Shown here: piece after piece, positions 24,644 through 32,931 of the stretch
How positions within the stretch are numbered: position 1 is the stretch's first letter
Layout: every line of letters begins with the position of its first letter
From: an uncultured Candidatus Actinomarina sp.
GTDB lineage: Bacteria; Actinomycetota; Acidimicrobiia; Actinomarinales; Actinomarinaceae
Length of the DNA: 51,934 nucleotides
Direction of reading: 5' to 3'
NCBI GenBank assembly: GCA_902593795.1
Contig: CACJJR010000001.1
Span: forward strand, 260,647 to 312,580
The notes under the pieces: generated by a model
Told to the model about the DNA's origin: nothing
The model's database searches: none
Seen by the model: only the letters and a program-made list of their open reading frames with translations
Position numbers and translations under genes: made by a program

Positions 24644-25246
24644 ATGAATAATTTCCAAAGAGAATTTAAAAGGTTGAAAACTGAAAGAGGCCTTAACAAC
24701 AAACAGATAGCGTCTTTTACAGGCGTTAAAGTTAAAGATGTAAAACAATGGGAATCTGGAACTAGTTTTCCTTCAGATAGAAAAATTATCAATGCTCTTG
24801 AAGGTCTCTTGGGTACTGAGATTACCCCAACGCTTGATGGATTTTCAACAGTAGATACTAAAGATATTGGCGCATTATTAACTGAAGAAAGCTTGTTTTC
24901 AGTTGATAAAGAAGACGTACCAATTAAGCAAACTAGATTAGATAAATTTCGTAATACCTTTCAAAAAAAAGAAACCACATCCAACAATACTGATTACGAA
25001 TTTAGAGATTTTTCTGAAACAAAAGAGGAGTCCTTAGATGAGTATCTAACCAAACCAGCTCAAACAGCAAATGCTCTTCAATACTCGAATGAGGAACCTT
25101 ATCTATTAGATGAAAAACAAATAGGATTTTACTTAACCAGAAATATTAAAACTACAGCTTTCTTAGTAATTCTTTCAATTGTTATTTTTAATTTATTTGG
25201 ATTGTTTTGGGAGTCTCTGAATACATTCATAGACAATTTATTGTGA
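24644..25246 (+). CDS. XRE-type helix-turn-helix protein with a C-terminal membrane anchor
   Basis: The 200-residue protein begins with a DNA-binding domain of the XRE/Cro type (about residues 3-55). It contains LNNKQIASFTGVKVKDVKQW followed by E-S-G-T-x-x-P, the usual two-helix unit and the W-E-x-G turn. A long polar, Thr/Glu/Lys-rich linker leads to one membrane helix (about residues 172-192: ITTAFLVILSIVIFNLF-like) and a short tail. It could be a membrane-tethered regulator or a RodZ-like scaffold, though RodZ has a larger outer domain. Its TGA overlaps the GTG of ctaA (sequence GTGA), so it is translationally coupled to heme A synthesis. A role in sensing or placing the oxidase pathway is inference. 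Confidence 0.75.
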   Translation: MNNFQREFKRLKTERGLNNKQIASFTGVKVKDVKQWESGTSFPSDRKIINALEGLLGTEITPTLDGFSTVDTKDIGALLTEESLFSVDKEDVPIKQTRLDKFRNTFQKKETTSNNTDYEFRDFSETKEESLDEYLTKPAQTANALQYSNEEPYLLDEKQIGFYLTRNIKTTAFLVILSIVIFNLFGLFWESLNTFIDNLL

Positions 25247-26133
25247 AAATTAATTCGTATACAAAATTAGGACTTTTTCTATCTATAGTTTCAATTTTAG
25301 CTGGAGCTTTTGTTAGAGCTACAGGTTCGGGAGATGGTTGTGGAGCAACATGGCCCACATGTAAAGGAAGAATAATTCCTGGACTTACAGATACTTCAGA
25401 GTTGATTGAATTCTCTCATCGTTCTGTGAGCGGACTTTTACTCATCGTTACTTTGATTATATTTTCAAAAACTCGAAAATTTCAAAGTGGTTCTTTAGTA
25501 AAGTCTGTAACGAATTATCTTACTTTTTTTGTAATTTTTGAAGCAATTATTGGCGCAGTAATAGTTCTTTTTGAGTGGGTTGGGCTCAATAGTTCTTTAC
25601 CAAGAATAATTGCAGTCCCAATCCATCTTGTAAATACTTTTGGCTTGCTTGGAAGTTATGCAATATTGAATAAAATTCTTGAAGATGACTTAAGAGATAT
25701 CAAATTAATATTTAATAAAAGTTTTGTTTTTATTTCTTTTCTCTTCTTACTCAGTGGTGCAACAGGTTCTATCACCGCTTTGGCGGATGTTTTATTCCCG
25801 AGTGCATCATTTATTGAAGGTTTCTTAGCAGATTTTGACAAGACATCCGACGTATTGACCAGATTGAGAATTTTACATCCAATAATCTCATCTTTATTAT
25901 CAGTAATTCTTTTTGTTTATTCAATAAGAATTAATAAAAAATATGGAATAAATACAAAGCTATTACAAACCTTTGTAATTGTTGCGGTGTTTCTTGGTGT
26001 ACTTAATGTCATATCCAATATAGTTTTACCTCTCAGCATATTACACCTAGCAATTGCTGATTTTTTATGGATTTCCTATATATATGTAAGTATTGATCTT
26101 TTGAAAAATAATTTATTTATCAGTTCGCTTTAA
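25243..26133 (+). CDS. ctaA: heme A synthase (COX15/CtaA family)
   Basis: CtaA oxidises the C8 methyl of heme O to the formyl group of heme A at the membrane. The 296-residue protein has about eight helices. Conserved features are GAFVRATGSGDGCGATWPTC near the N-terminus, with the two loop Cys residues, and the heme-ligand segment LIEFSHRSVSGLLL. A second half repeats the four-helix plan with LHPIISSL and a late LHLAIADFLW. I place the start at the GTG 25243, which overlaps the previous stop (GTGA); an upstream TTG at 25207 would add an unrelated N-terminus. The substrate is made by CtaB at 15462 and the product is used by CtaD. Confidence 0.92.
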   Translation: MKINSYTKLGLFLSIVSILAGAFVRATGSGDGCGATWPTCKGRIIPGLTDTSELIEFSHRSVSGLLLIVTLIIFSKTRKFQSGSLVKSVTNYLTFFVIFEAIIGAVIVLFEWVGLNSSLPRIIAVPIHLVNTFGLLGSYAILNKILEDDLRDIKLIFNKSFVFISFLFLLSGATGSITALADVLFPSASFIEGFLADFDKTSDVLTRLRILHPIISSLLSVILFVYSIRINKKYGINTKLLQTFVIVAVFLGVLNVISNIVLPLSILHLAIADFLWISYIYVSIDLLKNNLFISSL

Positions 26134-26196
26134 ATTAATTGTCTGTATATTATTCATCTTTGTAACTGAATAGCAAGCACAAGGGTCAAATTACTG

Positions 26197-27252
26197 ATGG
26201 TGACAAAAACAATACCTTCTAAGCCAAAACCAGAGGCAAAAGAAGCAGATTTTTCAAATGAAGAAGCTACATTAACTCCTGAACAGGAGAAAGCTGCACG
26301 CGATAAAGCTAAATCTTTAACAAAAAAATTAGCTGATGATAAAGGAAAACTTACCACCGACCTCGTAAGCCAATATTTAACTGCAATAGGAAATTTTGAC
26401 TTATTGACTGCTGAGCAAGAAGTTGAGTTAGCTCAAAAAATTGAATCTGGTGAAAAAGCTACTGTAAAACTTCAAAAAAAACAATTTAAAGATAAAAAAG
26501 GCGAGATTAGATTAAAAAGAGACAGAAAAAAAGGTGCTGAAGCTAAAGATGCTTTTCTTACTGCAAATCTAAGACTTGTTGTCGCAAATGCAAGAAGATA
26601 TGCAAACACTTCTGGTATTGACTTTCTTGATTTAATTCAAGAAGGCAACCTTGGATTGATTCGTGCTGTTGAAAAGTTTGACTGGCGTAAAGGGTTTAAA
26701 TTTTCTACTTATGCTACTTGGTGGATCAGACAAGCAATAACAAGAGCTATTGCAGACAAATCTAGAACGGTCAGAATTCCCGTACATCTTCATGACACTA
26801 TGGCAGCTGTTCGTGCCGCTCAAGCACAACTTAAAGCTGAGCTGGGTAGGGATCCAAAGCCTCAAGAAATCGCAAAAGAAGCTGGTGTAGGAGTGGATAA
26901 AGTAGAGCTTGCCTTAAGTGTTGCTGATACTGTTTCTCTAGAACAACCTGTCGGAGAAGATGGGGCACAGCTTGGTGACTTTATTCAAGATGAAGATGCT
27001 AGTGATCCATCATTAATTGTTCAGGACCTGGATGTCGCAGAAAGCTTAAGAGACAGCATAAGCAGACTTCCTGAGAGAGAGGGAAGAATATTAGCTTTAA
27101 GATACGGATTTTATGATGGTGTTCCAAGAACTCTTGAAGAAATAGGTGAAGAATTTGATCTTACTCGTGAAAGAATAAGACAGTTAGAAAAGCTAGCTCT
27201 CTGTAGACTTCGCCATCCATCTTTTGGAATTAGAGAACAAGATTTAGTCTAA
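26197..27252 (+). CDS. sigA: RNA polymerase sigma factor, sigma-70 group 1/2 (SigA-like)
   Basis: The 351-residue protein has all sigma-70 DNA- and core-binding regions. Region 1.2 is [20 protein letters not shown] and region 2.1-2.2 is [20 protein letters not shown] with [20 protein letters not shown]. Region 2.3-2.4 is [20 protein letters not shown], which melts and reads the -10 box. Region 3 and region 4.2 ([20 protein letters not shown]) follow. The first 60 residues are a short Lys/Glu-rich tail instead of region 1.1. A basic insert [20 protein letters not shown] separates regions 1.2 and 2.1. This is probably the housekeeping sigma or a close group 2 relative; deciding needs the rest of the genome. 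It overlaps the convergent LOG gene by 9 bases. Confidence 0.92.
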   Translation: MVTKTIPSKPKPEAKEADFSNEEATLTPEQEKAARDKAKSLTKKLADDKGKLTTDLVSQYLTAIGNFDLLTAEQEVELAQKIESGEKATVKLQKKQFKDKKGEIRLKRDRKKGAEAKDAFLTANLRLVVANARRYANTSGIDFLDLIQEGNLGLIRAVEKFDWRKGFKFSTYATWWIRQAITRAIADKSRTVRIPVHLHDTMAAVRAAQAQLKAELGRDPKPQEIAKEAGVGVDKVELALSVADTVSLEQPVGEDGAQLGDFIQDEDASDPSLIVQDLDVAESLRDSISRLPEREGRILALRYGFYDGVPRTLEEIGEEFDLTRERIRQLEKLALCRLRHPSFGIREQDLV

Positions 27253-27795
27253 TTTTTCTATAAATTTTTCTAAATCCTCAACATTTTCATAATATTCAAA
27301 AAAATTATTACTAAGCTCCATATCCTCAGGCATATTATCAATAATTTCTTTCCAATAGTCTTTTTTTAAAAAAATTGGTATAACATCTTTATCTTTACTT
27401 ATGTTGTATAAGTAATTTGTATTCCATGCAACAATAAGCTCAGTTAAAGTTCCTATTTTTCCTGGGAGAACAATAATAGCTTTAGAATTTTCAAGTAAGT
27501 GGTGGATTCTACTCGACAAACTTTCTGTTTTTATTTCATTATTAATGAACTCATTTGCCTTAACTTCAAAACTATCTTTACTCATATTGGAAAATAATGA
27601 AGGGACAGTTACTCCAATTACACTTACGTTATGTTTGCTAGCTCCTTTTGAAATTGCTTCCATTGTCCCCTGGTATCCTCCAGTAGCAACATTGTGTCCT
27701 AGCTTCCCAAGCATATTTCCAAGGTTTTCTGCAAATAAATATTCTTCGTCACCCTTGACGCATCTTGATGAACCAAAAATTGTTATATGTTTCAC
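27244..27795 (-). CDS. LOG-family protein (lysine-decarboxylase-like, nucleoside 5'-monophosphate phosphoribohydrolase fold)
   Basis: The 183-residue protein has the Rossmann fold and motifs of the LOG family, whose tested members release bases from AMP-type nucleotides (in plants, cytokinin activation). [19 protein letters not shown] is the nucleotide-binding start, [19 protein letters not shown] contains the G-G-x-x-G-x-M-E motif, and [16 protein letters not shown] is the P-G-G-x-G-T-x-x-E catalytic motif, with Lys in place of the second Gly. The start is GTG at 27795 ([10 protein letters not shown]), six bases behind a TAATCT box. The biological substrate here is unknown. Confidence 0.85.
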   Translation of the reverse strand: MKHITIFGSSRCVKGDEEYLFAENLGNMLGKLGHNVATGGYQGTMEAISKGASKHNVSVIGVTVPSLFSNMSKDSFEVKANEFINNEIKTESLSSRIHHLLENSKAIIVLPGKIGTLTELIVAWNTNYLYNISKDKDVIPIFLKKDYWKEIIDNMPEDMELSNNFFEYYENVEDLEKFIEKLD

Positions 27796-27801
27796 ATAAC
27801 A

Positions 27802-27807
27802 AGATTA
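27802..27807 (-). promoter_or_regulatory. candidate -10 box (TAATCT) for the leaderless LOG gene
   Basis: On the minus strand TAATCT is followed by six bases and the GTG start at 27795. No Shine-Dalgarno is present. The 51-base gap 27796-27846 holds this box and, on the other strand, the box of tldD. Confidence 0.38.
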
Positions 27808-27831
27808 CAAACAATGTAGCTTATACCTGTG

Positions 27832-27837
27832 TAAAAT
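27832..27837 (+). promoter_or_regulatory. candidate -10 box (TAAAAT) for tldD
   Basis: TAAAAT, preceded by TGTG (an extended -10-like context), is followed by nine bases and the ATG at 27847. No Shine-Dalgarno is present; the leader, if any, would be one to three bases long. Confidence 0.35.
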
Positions 27838-27846
27838 GAATTAAAA

Positions 27847-29283
27847 ATGTTTTCAGAAATTAACTTAAGTATTGATTCAGCAATAAGCAGTGGTGCAAAA
27901 TATGCTGATGCTCGTATTCTAATTTCTAAATCTAGAAATATTGCTGCGAAAAATGGCGAAATTGAAAATTTTAATGAAAATGAAAAAATTGGTATTGGTA
28001 TAAGAGCTTTGGTAGGGTCCTCTTGGGGCTTTTACTCTACATATGATTTATCTGTTGAATCTTTAAAACAAGCAGGAAAGAAATCCTTTGAAATAGCCAA
28101 AGCTTCTGCAATGGTTGCAGGAGAAGAATTACCATTTGCGGATGTACCTGTAGTTGAAGATACCTATACAACTCCCCACGAAGAAAATCCTTTTTCAGTC
28201 TCCAGTTCCGAACAAATTGATCTTTTAATTTCCTCTACCGAAAAGATGAAAAAACTAGGTAGCTCAAGAGCTTTTGGAAGATTAGATTTTTGGGATACAG
28301 AAAAGTGGTTTGCTTCAAGCCAGGGGCACAAAATTTATCAAAATATTATTGAATCTGGAGGGGGAATATCTTCTTTATCAGTAGGTGATGGTGAAACTCA
28401 GATAAGGTCATACCCTCAATCTTTCGGTGAATATAGAACTGGTGGCTGGGAAGTAGTAAAAAGTTTTGAATTTGAAAGCCATTTAGACAGATTATCAGAG
28501 GAATCCCAAAGACTTTTGGTAGCTCCTCATTGCCCTCAAGGCACAATGGACTTAATTCTTGAAGGCAGCCAGCTTGCTTTACAAATTCATGAATCTGTAG
28601 GTCACGCTATTGAGCTTGATAGAATTTTAGGTTGGGAAGCAGCTTATGCTGGAACCTCTCATTTAGATCTAAAAAAATTAAATAAGCATAGATATGGTTC
28701 TGAATTAATGAATATTGTCGCTGACGCCACACTTCCTGGAGCGCTTGCAACATTTAAATACGATGATGAAGGAACTCCCGCTCAAAGAGTTGATATTGTT
28801 AAAGAGGGAATTTGGACTGGAGTTTTGTCAGGTAGAGACAGTGCAGCTGTCGCGGGTGTACCACCGGGTGGCATGGTACGTGCAGATGGTTTTGGAAGAT
28901 TGCCTATGGTAAGGATGACTAATGTTGGTTTGCTTCCTGGTAACTCATCATTAGATGAAATTATAGAAGCTACAGATGAAGGAATTTATATGGAAACCAA
29001 CCGATCTTGGTCCATAGATGATTTAAGACTAAATTTTCAATTTGGATGTGAAGTTGGTTGGTTAGTAAAAAATGGAAAAATAATTGATATGGTAAAAAAT
29101 CCAACCTATACAGGAATTACGCCTGAGTTTTGGGGAAATATGGATATGTTGTCAGGTGAGGAAGAATGGGTATTTTGGGGAACTCCAAACTGTGGCAAAG
29201 GACAACCAAGCCAAATTGGGCATACTGGACACCCAGCTTCTCCCGCTAGATTTAAAAATACTCGTATTGGAGTTCGTGGATGA
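27847..29283 (+). CDS. tldD: TldD metalloprotease subunit
   Basis: TldD and TldE form a cytoplasmic zinc protease that degrades unfolded peptides and, in some bacteria, matures peptides such as microcin B17. The 478-residue protein carries the zinc-binding HESVGH motif (248-253), the flanking SQLALQIHESVGHAIELDRI segment, and a C-terminal third-ligand region NCGKGQPSQIGHTGHPASPA with the conserved Cys. An N-terminal DARILISKSRNIAAKNGEIE strand pair is typical. It overlaps tldE by 4 bases (ATGA), so the subunits are made together. No precursor peptide gene or other RiPP enzyme is near, so a housekeeping role is more likely. Confidence 0.93.
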   Translation: MFSEINLSIDSAISSGAKYADARILISKSRNIAAKNGEIENFNENEKIGIGIRALVGSSWGFYSTYDLSVESLKQAGKKSFEIAKASAMVAGEELPFADVPVVEDTYTTPHEENPFSVSSSEQIDLLISSTEKMKKLGSSRAFGRLDFWDTEKWFASSQGHKIYQNIIESGGGISSLSVGDGETQIRSYPQSFGEYRTGGWEVVKSFEFESHLDRLSEESQRLLVAPHCPQGTMDLILEGSQLALQIHESVGHAIELDRILGWEAAYAGTSHLDLKKLNKHRYGSELMNIVADATLPGALATFKYDDEGTPAQRVDIVKEGIWTGVLSGRDSAAVAGVPPGGMVRADGFGRLPMVRMTNVGLLPGNSSLDEIIEATDEGIYMETNRSWSIDDLRLNFQFGCEVGWLVKNGKIIDMVKNPTYTGITPEFWGNMDMLSGEEEWVFWGTPNCGKGQPSQIGHTGHPASPARFKNTRIGVRG

Positions 29284-30605
29284 AAATTTGGGAAGACTTA
29301 CTTCAAGATATTGAAAAAAACATTCCTTCTGATACAGAATGCGAATTAAAAATGATGCATTCAAAAAGTGCATTAACTAGGTTTGCTAATTCTCAAATTC
29401 ATCAAAATGTTGATGAAGAATCTGCCGACATATTTTTGACATTACATAATGATTCTAAAACTGTAACTATGTCAACTAATTTAACAGCATTAAAAAACCC
29501 AAAAGAATTTGTTTATAAAGCTATGGACTCTTTAAGTAAAAGCCCAACAGACAAAGGTTGGGCCGGCCTTCCTGATGCCTCCCAATCTTATAACGGTATT
29601 TCCAAACTGGTTGAAGCATCACCCGAGGAAAGGGCTAATAAGGTTCGAGAATTTGTTTCTGAGGGAAAGCAAATGAACGCAGCAGGATATTGTTCTAGCT
29701 ATATAAATAATTATTTTGTATGGAATACTAATGGGTTAAACTCTTCCGATTCATCTAGCAGTGCATTTATTGATGGAATTTTTAGAACAGAATCATCAGC
29801 CGGGTCTTCTCACAGGGGAGGAGTAGTATTGTCAGATATAGAAGCTCAACATGCTGGCAGTGAAGCAGCAAAACTTGCTAAAGACAGTGAGAACCCAGAG
29901 GACATAGAACCGGGAAACTATGAAGTAATTCTTGGTCACGAAGCAGTAAGCACTATATTGGTTTTTCTTGGAGTTTATGGATTTAATGCAAAAAGCAAAA
30001 TTGATGGCATGAGTCCAATAAATATTGATGAAAACCAGTTTGATAGTCAAATAAACATTCTCGACACTCCAGAAGATAATGAATCAATTGGGTTTAAGAT
30101 TGATGCGTCCGGGTCAAAGAAGAAAAACTTAGAAGTTGTTAAAGATGGAGTTTCAAAATCTTATTTTCACACTAGGCGAACTGCTAAGGAATTAAGTGCT
30201 AAAAATACTTTTCACGAATTGTTTGGTTGGGGAGAAAATTTTGGCGGAATAGGTACAAATATTAAACTTTCAGAGGGTAATGTTTCACAAGAAGAAATGA
30301 TAAAAAGTGTTAAAAAAGGTATTTACATAAATGAGTTTTGGTACTGTAGAGTTTTAGATCCAATCACCCAAGTTGTAACTGGGTTAAATCGAAATGGATC
30401 TTTTTTGATTGAAAATGGAAAGATAGTTAAACCTATTGGTAGATTAAGATTTACACAAAGCTTTATGGCTTCACTTGCACCTGGGAATGTTTTATCTATT
30501 GGGGATAGGTCGAGATATGCAGATTCAGAATTTGGAGAAGGTATGTTAAAAGTACCAGCCTTACATTTAAAAAACTTTAATTTTACAGGTGGAGTTTCTG
30601 GATAA
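29280..30605 (+). CDS. tldE: TldE/PmbA subunit
   Basis: The 441-residue partner of TldD has the same PmbA/TldD fold but no HExxxH motif, as expected, since only TldD binds zinc. Visible parts are the N-terminal strand CELKMMHSKSALTRFANSQI, a central YEVILGHEAVSTILVFLGVY (the TldE counterpart of the zinc helix) and the C-terminal RLRFTQSFMASLAPGNVLSI with an S-R-Y-A-D element. ATG at 29280 overlaps the tldD stop. The GDPD gene begins within its last 17 bases, so three genes are tightly coupled. Confidence 0.9.
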   Translation: MKIWEDLLQDIEKNIPSDTECELKMMHSKSALTRFANSQIHQNVDEESADIFLTLHNDSKTVTMSTNLTALKNPKEFVYKAMDSLSKSPTDKGWAGLPDASQSYNGISKLVEASPEERANKVREFVSEGKQMNAAGYCSSYINNYFVWNTNGLNSSDSSSSAFIDGIFRTESSAGSSHRGGVVLSDIEAQHAGSEAAKLAKDSENPEDIEPGNYEVILGHEAVSTILVFLGVYGFNAKSKIDGMSPINIDENQFDSQINILDTPEDNESIGFKIDASGSKKKNLEVVKDGVSKSYFHTRRTAKELSAKNTFHELFGWGENFGGIGTNIKLSEGNVSQEEMIKSVKKGIYINEFWYCRVLDPITQVVTGLNRNGSFLIENGKIVKPIGRLRFTQSFMASLAPGNVLSIGDRSRYADSEFGEGMLKVPALHLKNFNFTGGVSG

Positions 30606-31365
30606 CAAATCATATTTTGATGGTGATAAACCACTGATTATTCCTCATCGTGGAGGATCAAATATAGTACCTGAAAATACACTCCATGGTCTTGAGCTAG
30701 CAATTAAAGAAGGATTTTCACATTTTGAAACTGACTTACGTATGTCTAAAGATGGTGAAATATTTCTTCATCATGATGAAACTTTCGACAGAACGACGAA
30801 TGTATCCGGAAAAGTCCAGGACTTTAATTGGAGTGAAATTTCAAAAATTAATGCTGGGTATAAGTTTTATGAAAAAAGTCAACAAAAAGATAAAACAACT
30901 AATTTTGTTAGGTTAGCTGATGCCTTAAAGATGAGTGAAAAGTTAAAATTTAATCTTGATCTAAAGCAAACGGGAATGGCAAAAAAGGTTGTTGAAATAA
31001 TAAACTCTCTAAATGCAAAAGAAAGAGTATTAGTTTCATCATTTAGCCCGAAAAGATTAGACGAATTTTTAAATGTAAGCAATGGAGAAATACTTACCTC
31101 AGGAACTTTTCGAGAAAATGCAATTGCACGATTTTTACCTTTACAAAAAAGAAATTTCAAGGTTCAAGCACTCCAAGCTCCATTTAAGTGGAGGGGGATA
31201 CAAGTTTATTCAAAAAAACTAGTAGATTTTTGTAAATTAAACAATCTTCAACTACATGTATGGACTATAAATTCTATAGAAAATTTTAAAACTTGTTTAG
31301 AAATTGGATGCGATGGTGTTATAACTGATGAACCAATTTTATTTCGTAATTATTTAAATAAATAA
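30589..31365 (+). CDS. glycerophosphodiester phosphodiesterase (GDPD family)
   Basis: The enzyme hydrolyses glycerophosphodiesters from phospholipid turnover to glycerol 3-phosphate and an alcohol. The 258-residue TIM-barrel protein has the catalytic start IIPHRGGSNIVPENTLHGLE (His-Arg and E-N-T), the metal and catalytic segment ETDLRMSKDGEIFLHHDET with the second catalytic His, and the end VWTINSIENFKTCLEIGCDG followed by V-I-T-D-E-P. There is no signal peptide, so it should be cytoplasmic. The start is taken as GTG 30589 inside the end of tldE. An ATG at 30725 lies in another frame, so a later start is unlikely. Confidence 0.92.
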   Translation: MEFLDNKSYFDGDKPLIIPHRGGSNIVPENTLHGLELAIKEGFSHFETDLRMSKDGEIFLHHDETFDRTTNVSGKVQDFNWSEISKINAGYKFYEKSQQKDKTTNFVRLADALKMSEKLKFNLDLKQTGMAKKVVEIINSLNAKERVLVSSFSPKRLDEFLNVSNGEILTSGTFRENAIARFLPLQKRNFKVQALQAPFKWRGIQVYSKKLVDFCKLNNLQLHVWTINSIENFKTCLEIGCDGVITDEPILFRNYLNK

Positions 31366-31371
31366 AAATAT

Positions 31372-32865
31372 TTAGATAGTATTTTGCTTTATAAAATCTT
31401 CAGCTTTTTTAAAAATGTGATTTTTTCTTTCTGGATTAAGACGATCAAGAGATCTTGTAAGTAATGAAAGTCTTGGATTATTTTCATAAAACTTCCTATT
31501 CTTTTCTGTAAATTTCCAATACAAACCATCAAGAGTGTCACACCAATCACCTTTTTTGTAGTTACTCATTTTCAGGATATAGTTTGAACCACATGTATAC
31601 GGTTTTGTAGACATCATTCCCCCATCAGCATATGTAGCCATCCCAAAAACATTCGGAACCATAACCCAATCTGAAGAGTCTATATACATTTCCATAAACC
31701 ATTTATAGATTTCTTTAGGATCTACTCCACATAAATTCATAATATTGCTTATAACCATTAACCGTGGAATGTGATGTATGTAACCATCTTTAAGAGTAGT
31801 TTTTATACAGTCATCAAGCGGATCAATGCCAGTTGTTCCGTCGTACCATGATGAAGTTAGTTTTTTTGAATGCTTCCAGTAATTACTTTTTGATTGTAAA
31901 GCGCCTTCTTCATGATAGATTCCCCTAATGAATTCTCTCCAACCAATTACTTGCCTAACAAACCCCTCTACTGAGTTCATAGGTACATTATTTTTTTCAG
32001 CATACTGTAAAGTTTTCTTTATGACTTTATCAGGCGTTAAAAGACCTATATTTAAAAAGGGGCTTATGCAGCTGTGAAAAAGAAAATTTTTCTCTTCCAG
32101 CATTGCGTCTTCGTAAATTCCAAAGTTTTCAAAACGAACTTTAAGAAAATTATCAAGCTGTTTTTCGGCTCCAGCCCTGCTTACAGGAAACCAAATATTT
32201 TCTAAATTACCTGGATGACCATCAAAATTGTTAATAATAAGTTTTTTAATTTCTTCATCATATTTTGATTTTTTAAAAACAATCATTTCAGGTGGTTCTA
32301 CATTTTTTGGTATTTTTTTTCTATTATCTTCGTCAAAAGACCATTTTCCACCGACTGGCTTTCCATTTTCATCCATTAAAATATCTAAATTTTTCCTAGC
32401 TTTTTGATAAAAGGAAGACATTCTATAAACTTTCTTTCCTTTTGCCATAGAAACAAATTCATTTCTTTCAAATATAAACATTGGTGATTGGATAATATTT
32501 ACTATTACATTGGCAGCTTTTAATGCTTTAAGAAACTCTTCTTCAAAAGCTTTATCTTCTATTTCAAAAATATTGATTTCAGATAGCTTTTTCTTTTTCA
32601 GGAATTTAATTAGTGAGTCGACATAACTTTCTCCTTTTTTACGGTTTGAAAGTTCAAAATAATTTACAGATATAGTTTCATTTTCCAGTTCATCTCTATA
32701 TTCACGCATACCAGAGAGAAACAAATAAAGCTTTAGTTTATGATGTTTAAAATATGTACAAAGACCAAAGTCTTCAGCCATAAAAACTTCACCACAGCCA
32801 TTTTTTTTTAGAATTTTTGGATCAAATAGCTGACTTCCAAGTATTACAAAAAATTTACTTCCCAT
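31372..32865 (-). CDS. cryptochrome/photolyase-related protein (FeS-BCP/PhrB relative)
   Basis: The 497-residue protein (ATG 32865) belongs to the photolyase-related family that includes bacterial (6-4) photolyases such as PhrB. It has an N-terminal Rossmann domain (KFFVILGSQLFDPKIL), a helical FAD domain and the signature region DGYIHHIPRLMVISNIMNLC, WVMVPNVFGMATYADGG and MMSTKPYTCGSNYILKMSNY. PhrB-type enzymes bind a 4Fe-4S cluster with four Cys. Here the first (Cys353 in DPLDDCIKTT) and last (Cys442 in GDWCDTLDGLYW) appear kept. The middle C-x-x-C and about ten following residues are missing (SNYKKGDWC). Cluster loss is therefore likely. Repair or light sensing remains open. Confidence 0.85.
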   Translation of the reverse strand: MGSKFFVILGSQLFDPKILKKNGCGEVFMAEDFGLCTYFKHHKLKLYLFLSGMREYRDELENETISVNYFELSNRKKGESYVDSLIKFLKKKKLSEINIFEIEDKAFEEEFLKALKAANVIVNIIQSPMFIFERNEFVSMAKGKKVYRMSSFYQKARKNLDILMDENGKPVGGKWSFDEDNRKKIPKNVEPPEMIVFKKSKYDEEIKKLIINNFDGHPGNLENIWFPVSRAGAEKQLDNFLKVRFENFGIYEDAMLEEKNFLFHSCISPFLNIGLLTPDKVIKKTLQYAEKNNVPMNSVEGFVRQVIGWREFIRGIYHEEGALQSKSNYWKHSKKLTSSWYDGTTGIDPLDDCIKTTLKDGYIHHIPRLMVISNIMNLCGVDPKEIYKWFMEMYIDSSDWVMVPNVFGMATYADGGMMSTKPYTCGSNYILKMSNYKKGDWCDTLDGLYWKFTEKNRKFYENNPRLSLLTRSLDRLNPERKNHIFKKAEDFIKQNTI

Positions 32866-32880
32866 CTTAACCAAGAATAG

Positions 32881-32908
32881 TTTACCATTGTAATGTAGAA
32901 GCTATAAT
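32881..32908 (+). promoter_or_regulatory. sigma-70-type promoter of the IDO-like/ald pair
   Basis: TTTACC (32881-32886), a 16-base spacer and a perfect TATAAT (32903-32908) match a housekeeping promoter. Transcription would start near 32915, followed by AAGGGGG (32922-32928) and the ATG at 32932. It is the clearest -35/-10 pair I found and, unlike many others here, serves a gene with a leader and ribosome site. Confidence 0.55.
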
Positions 32909-32931
32909 TCTGCGGATCTTGAAGGGGGAAA

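Noticed and set aside
27244-27252. Possible frameshift at the sigA/LOG junction because the genes overlap
   Set aside because: Both proteins end normally for their families and similar tail-to-tail overlaps occur at most convergent junctions here.
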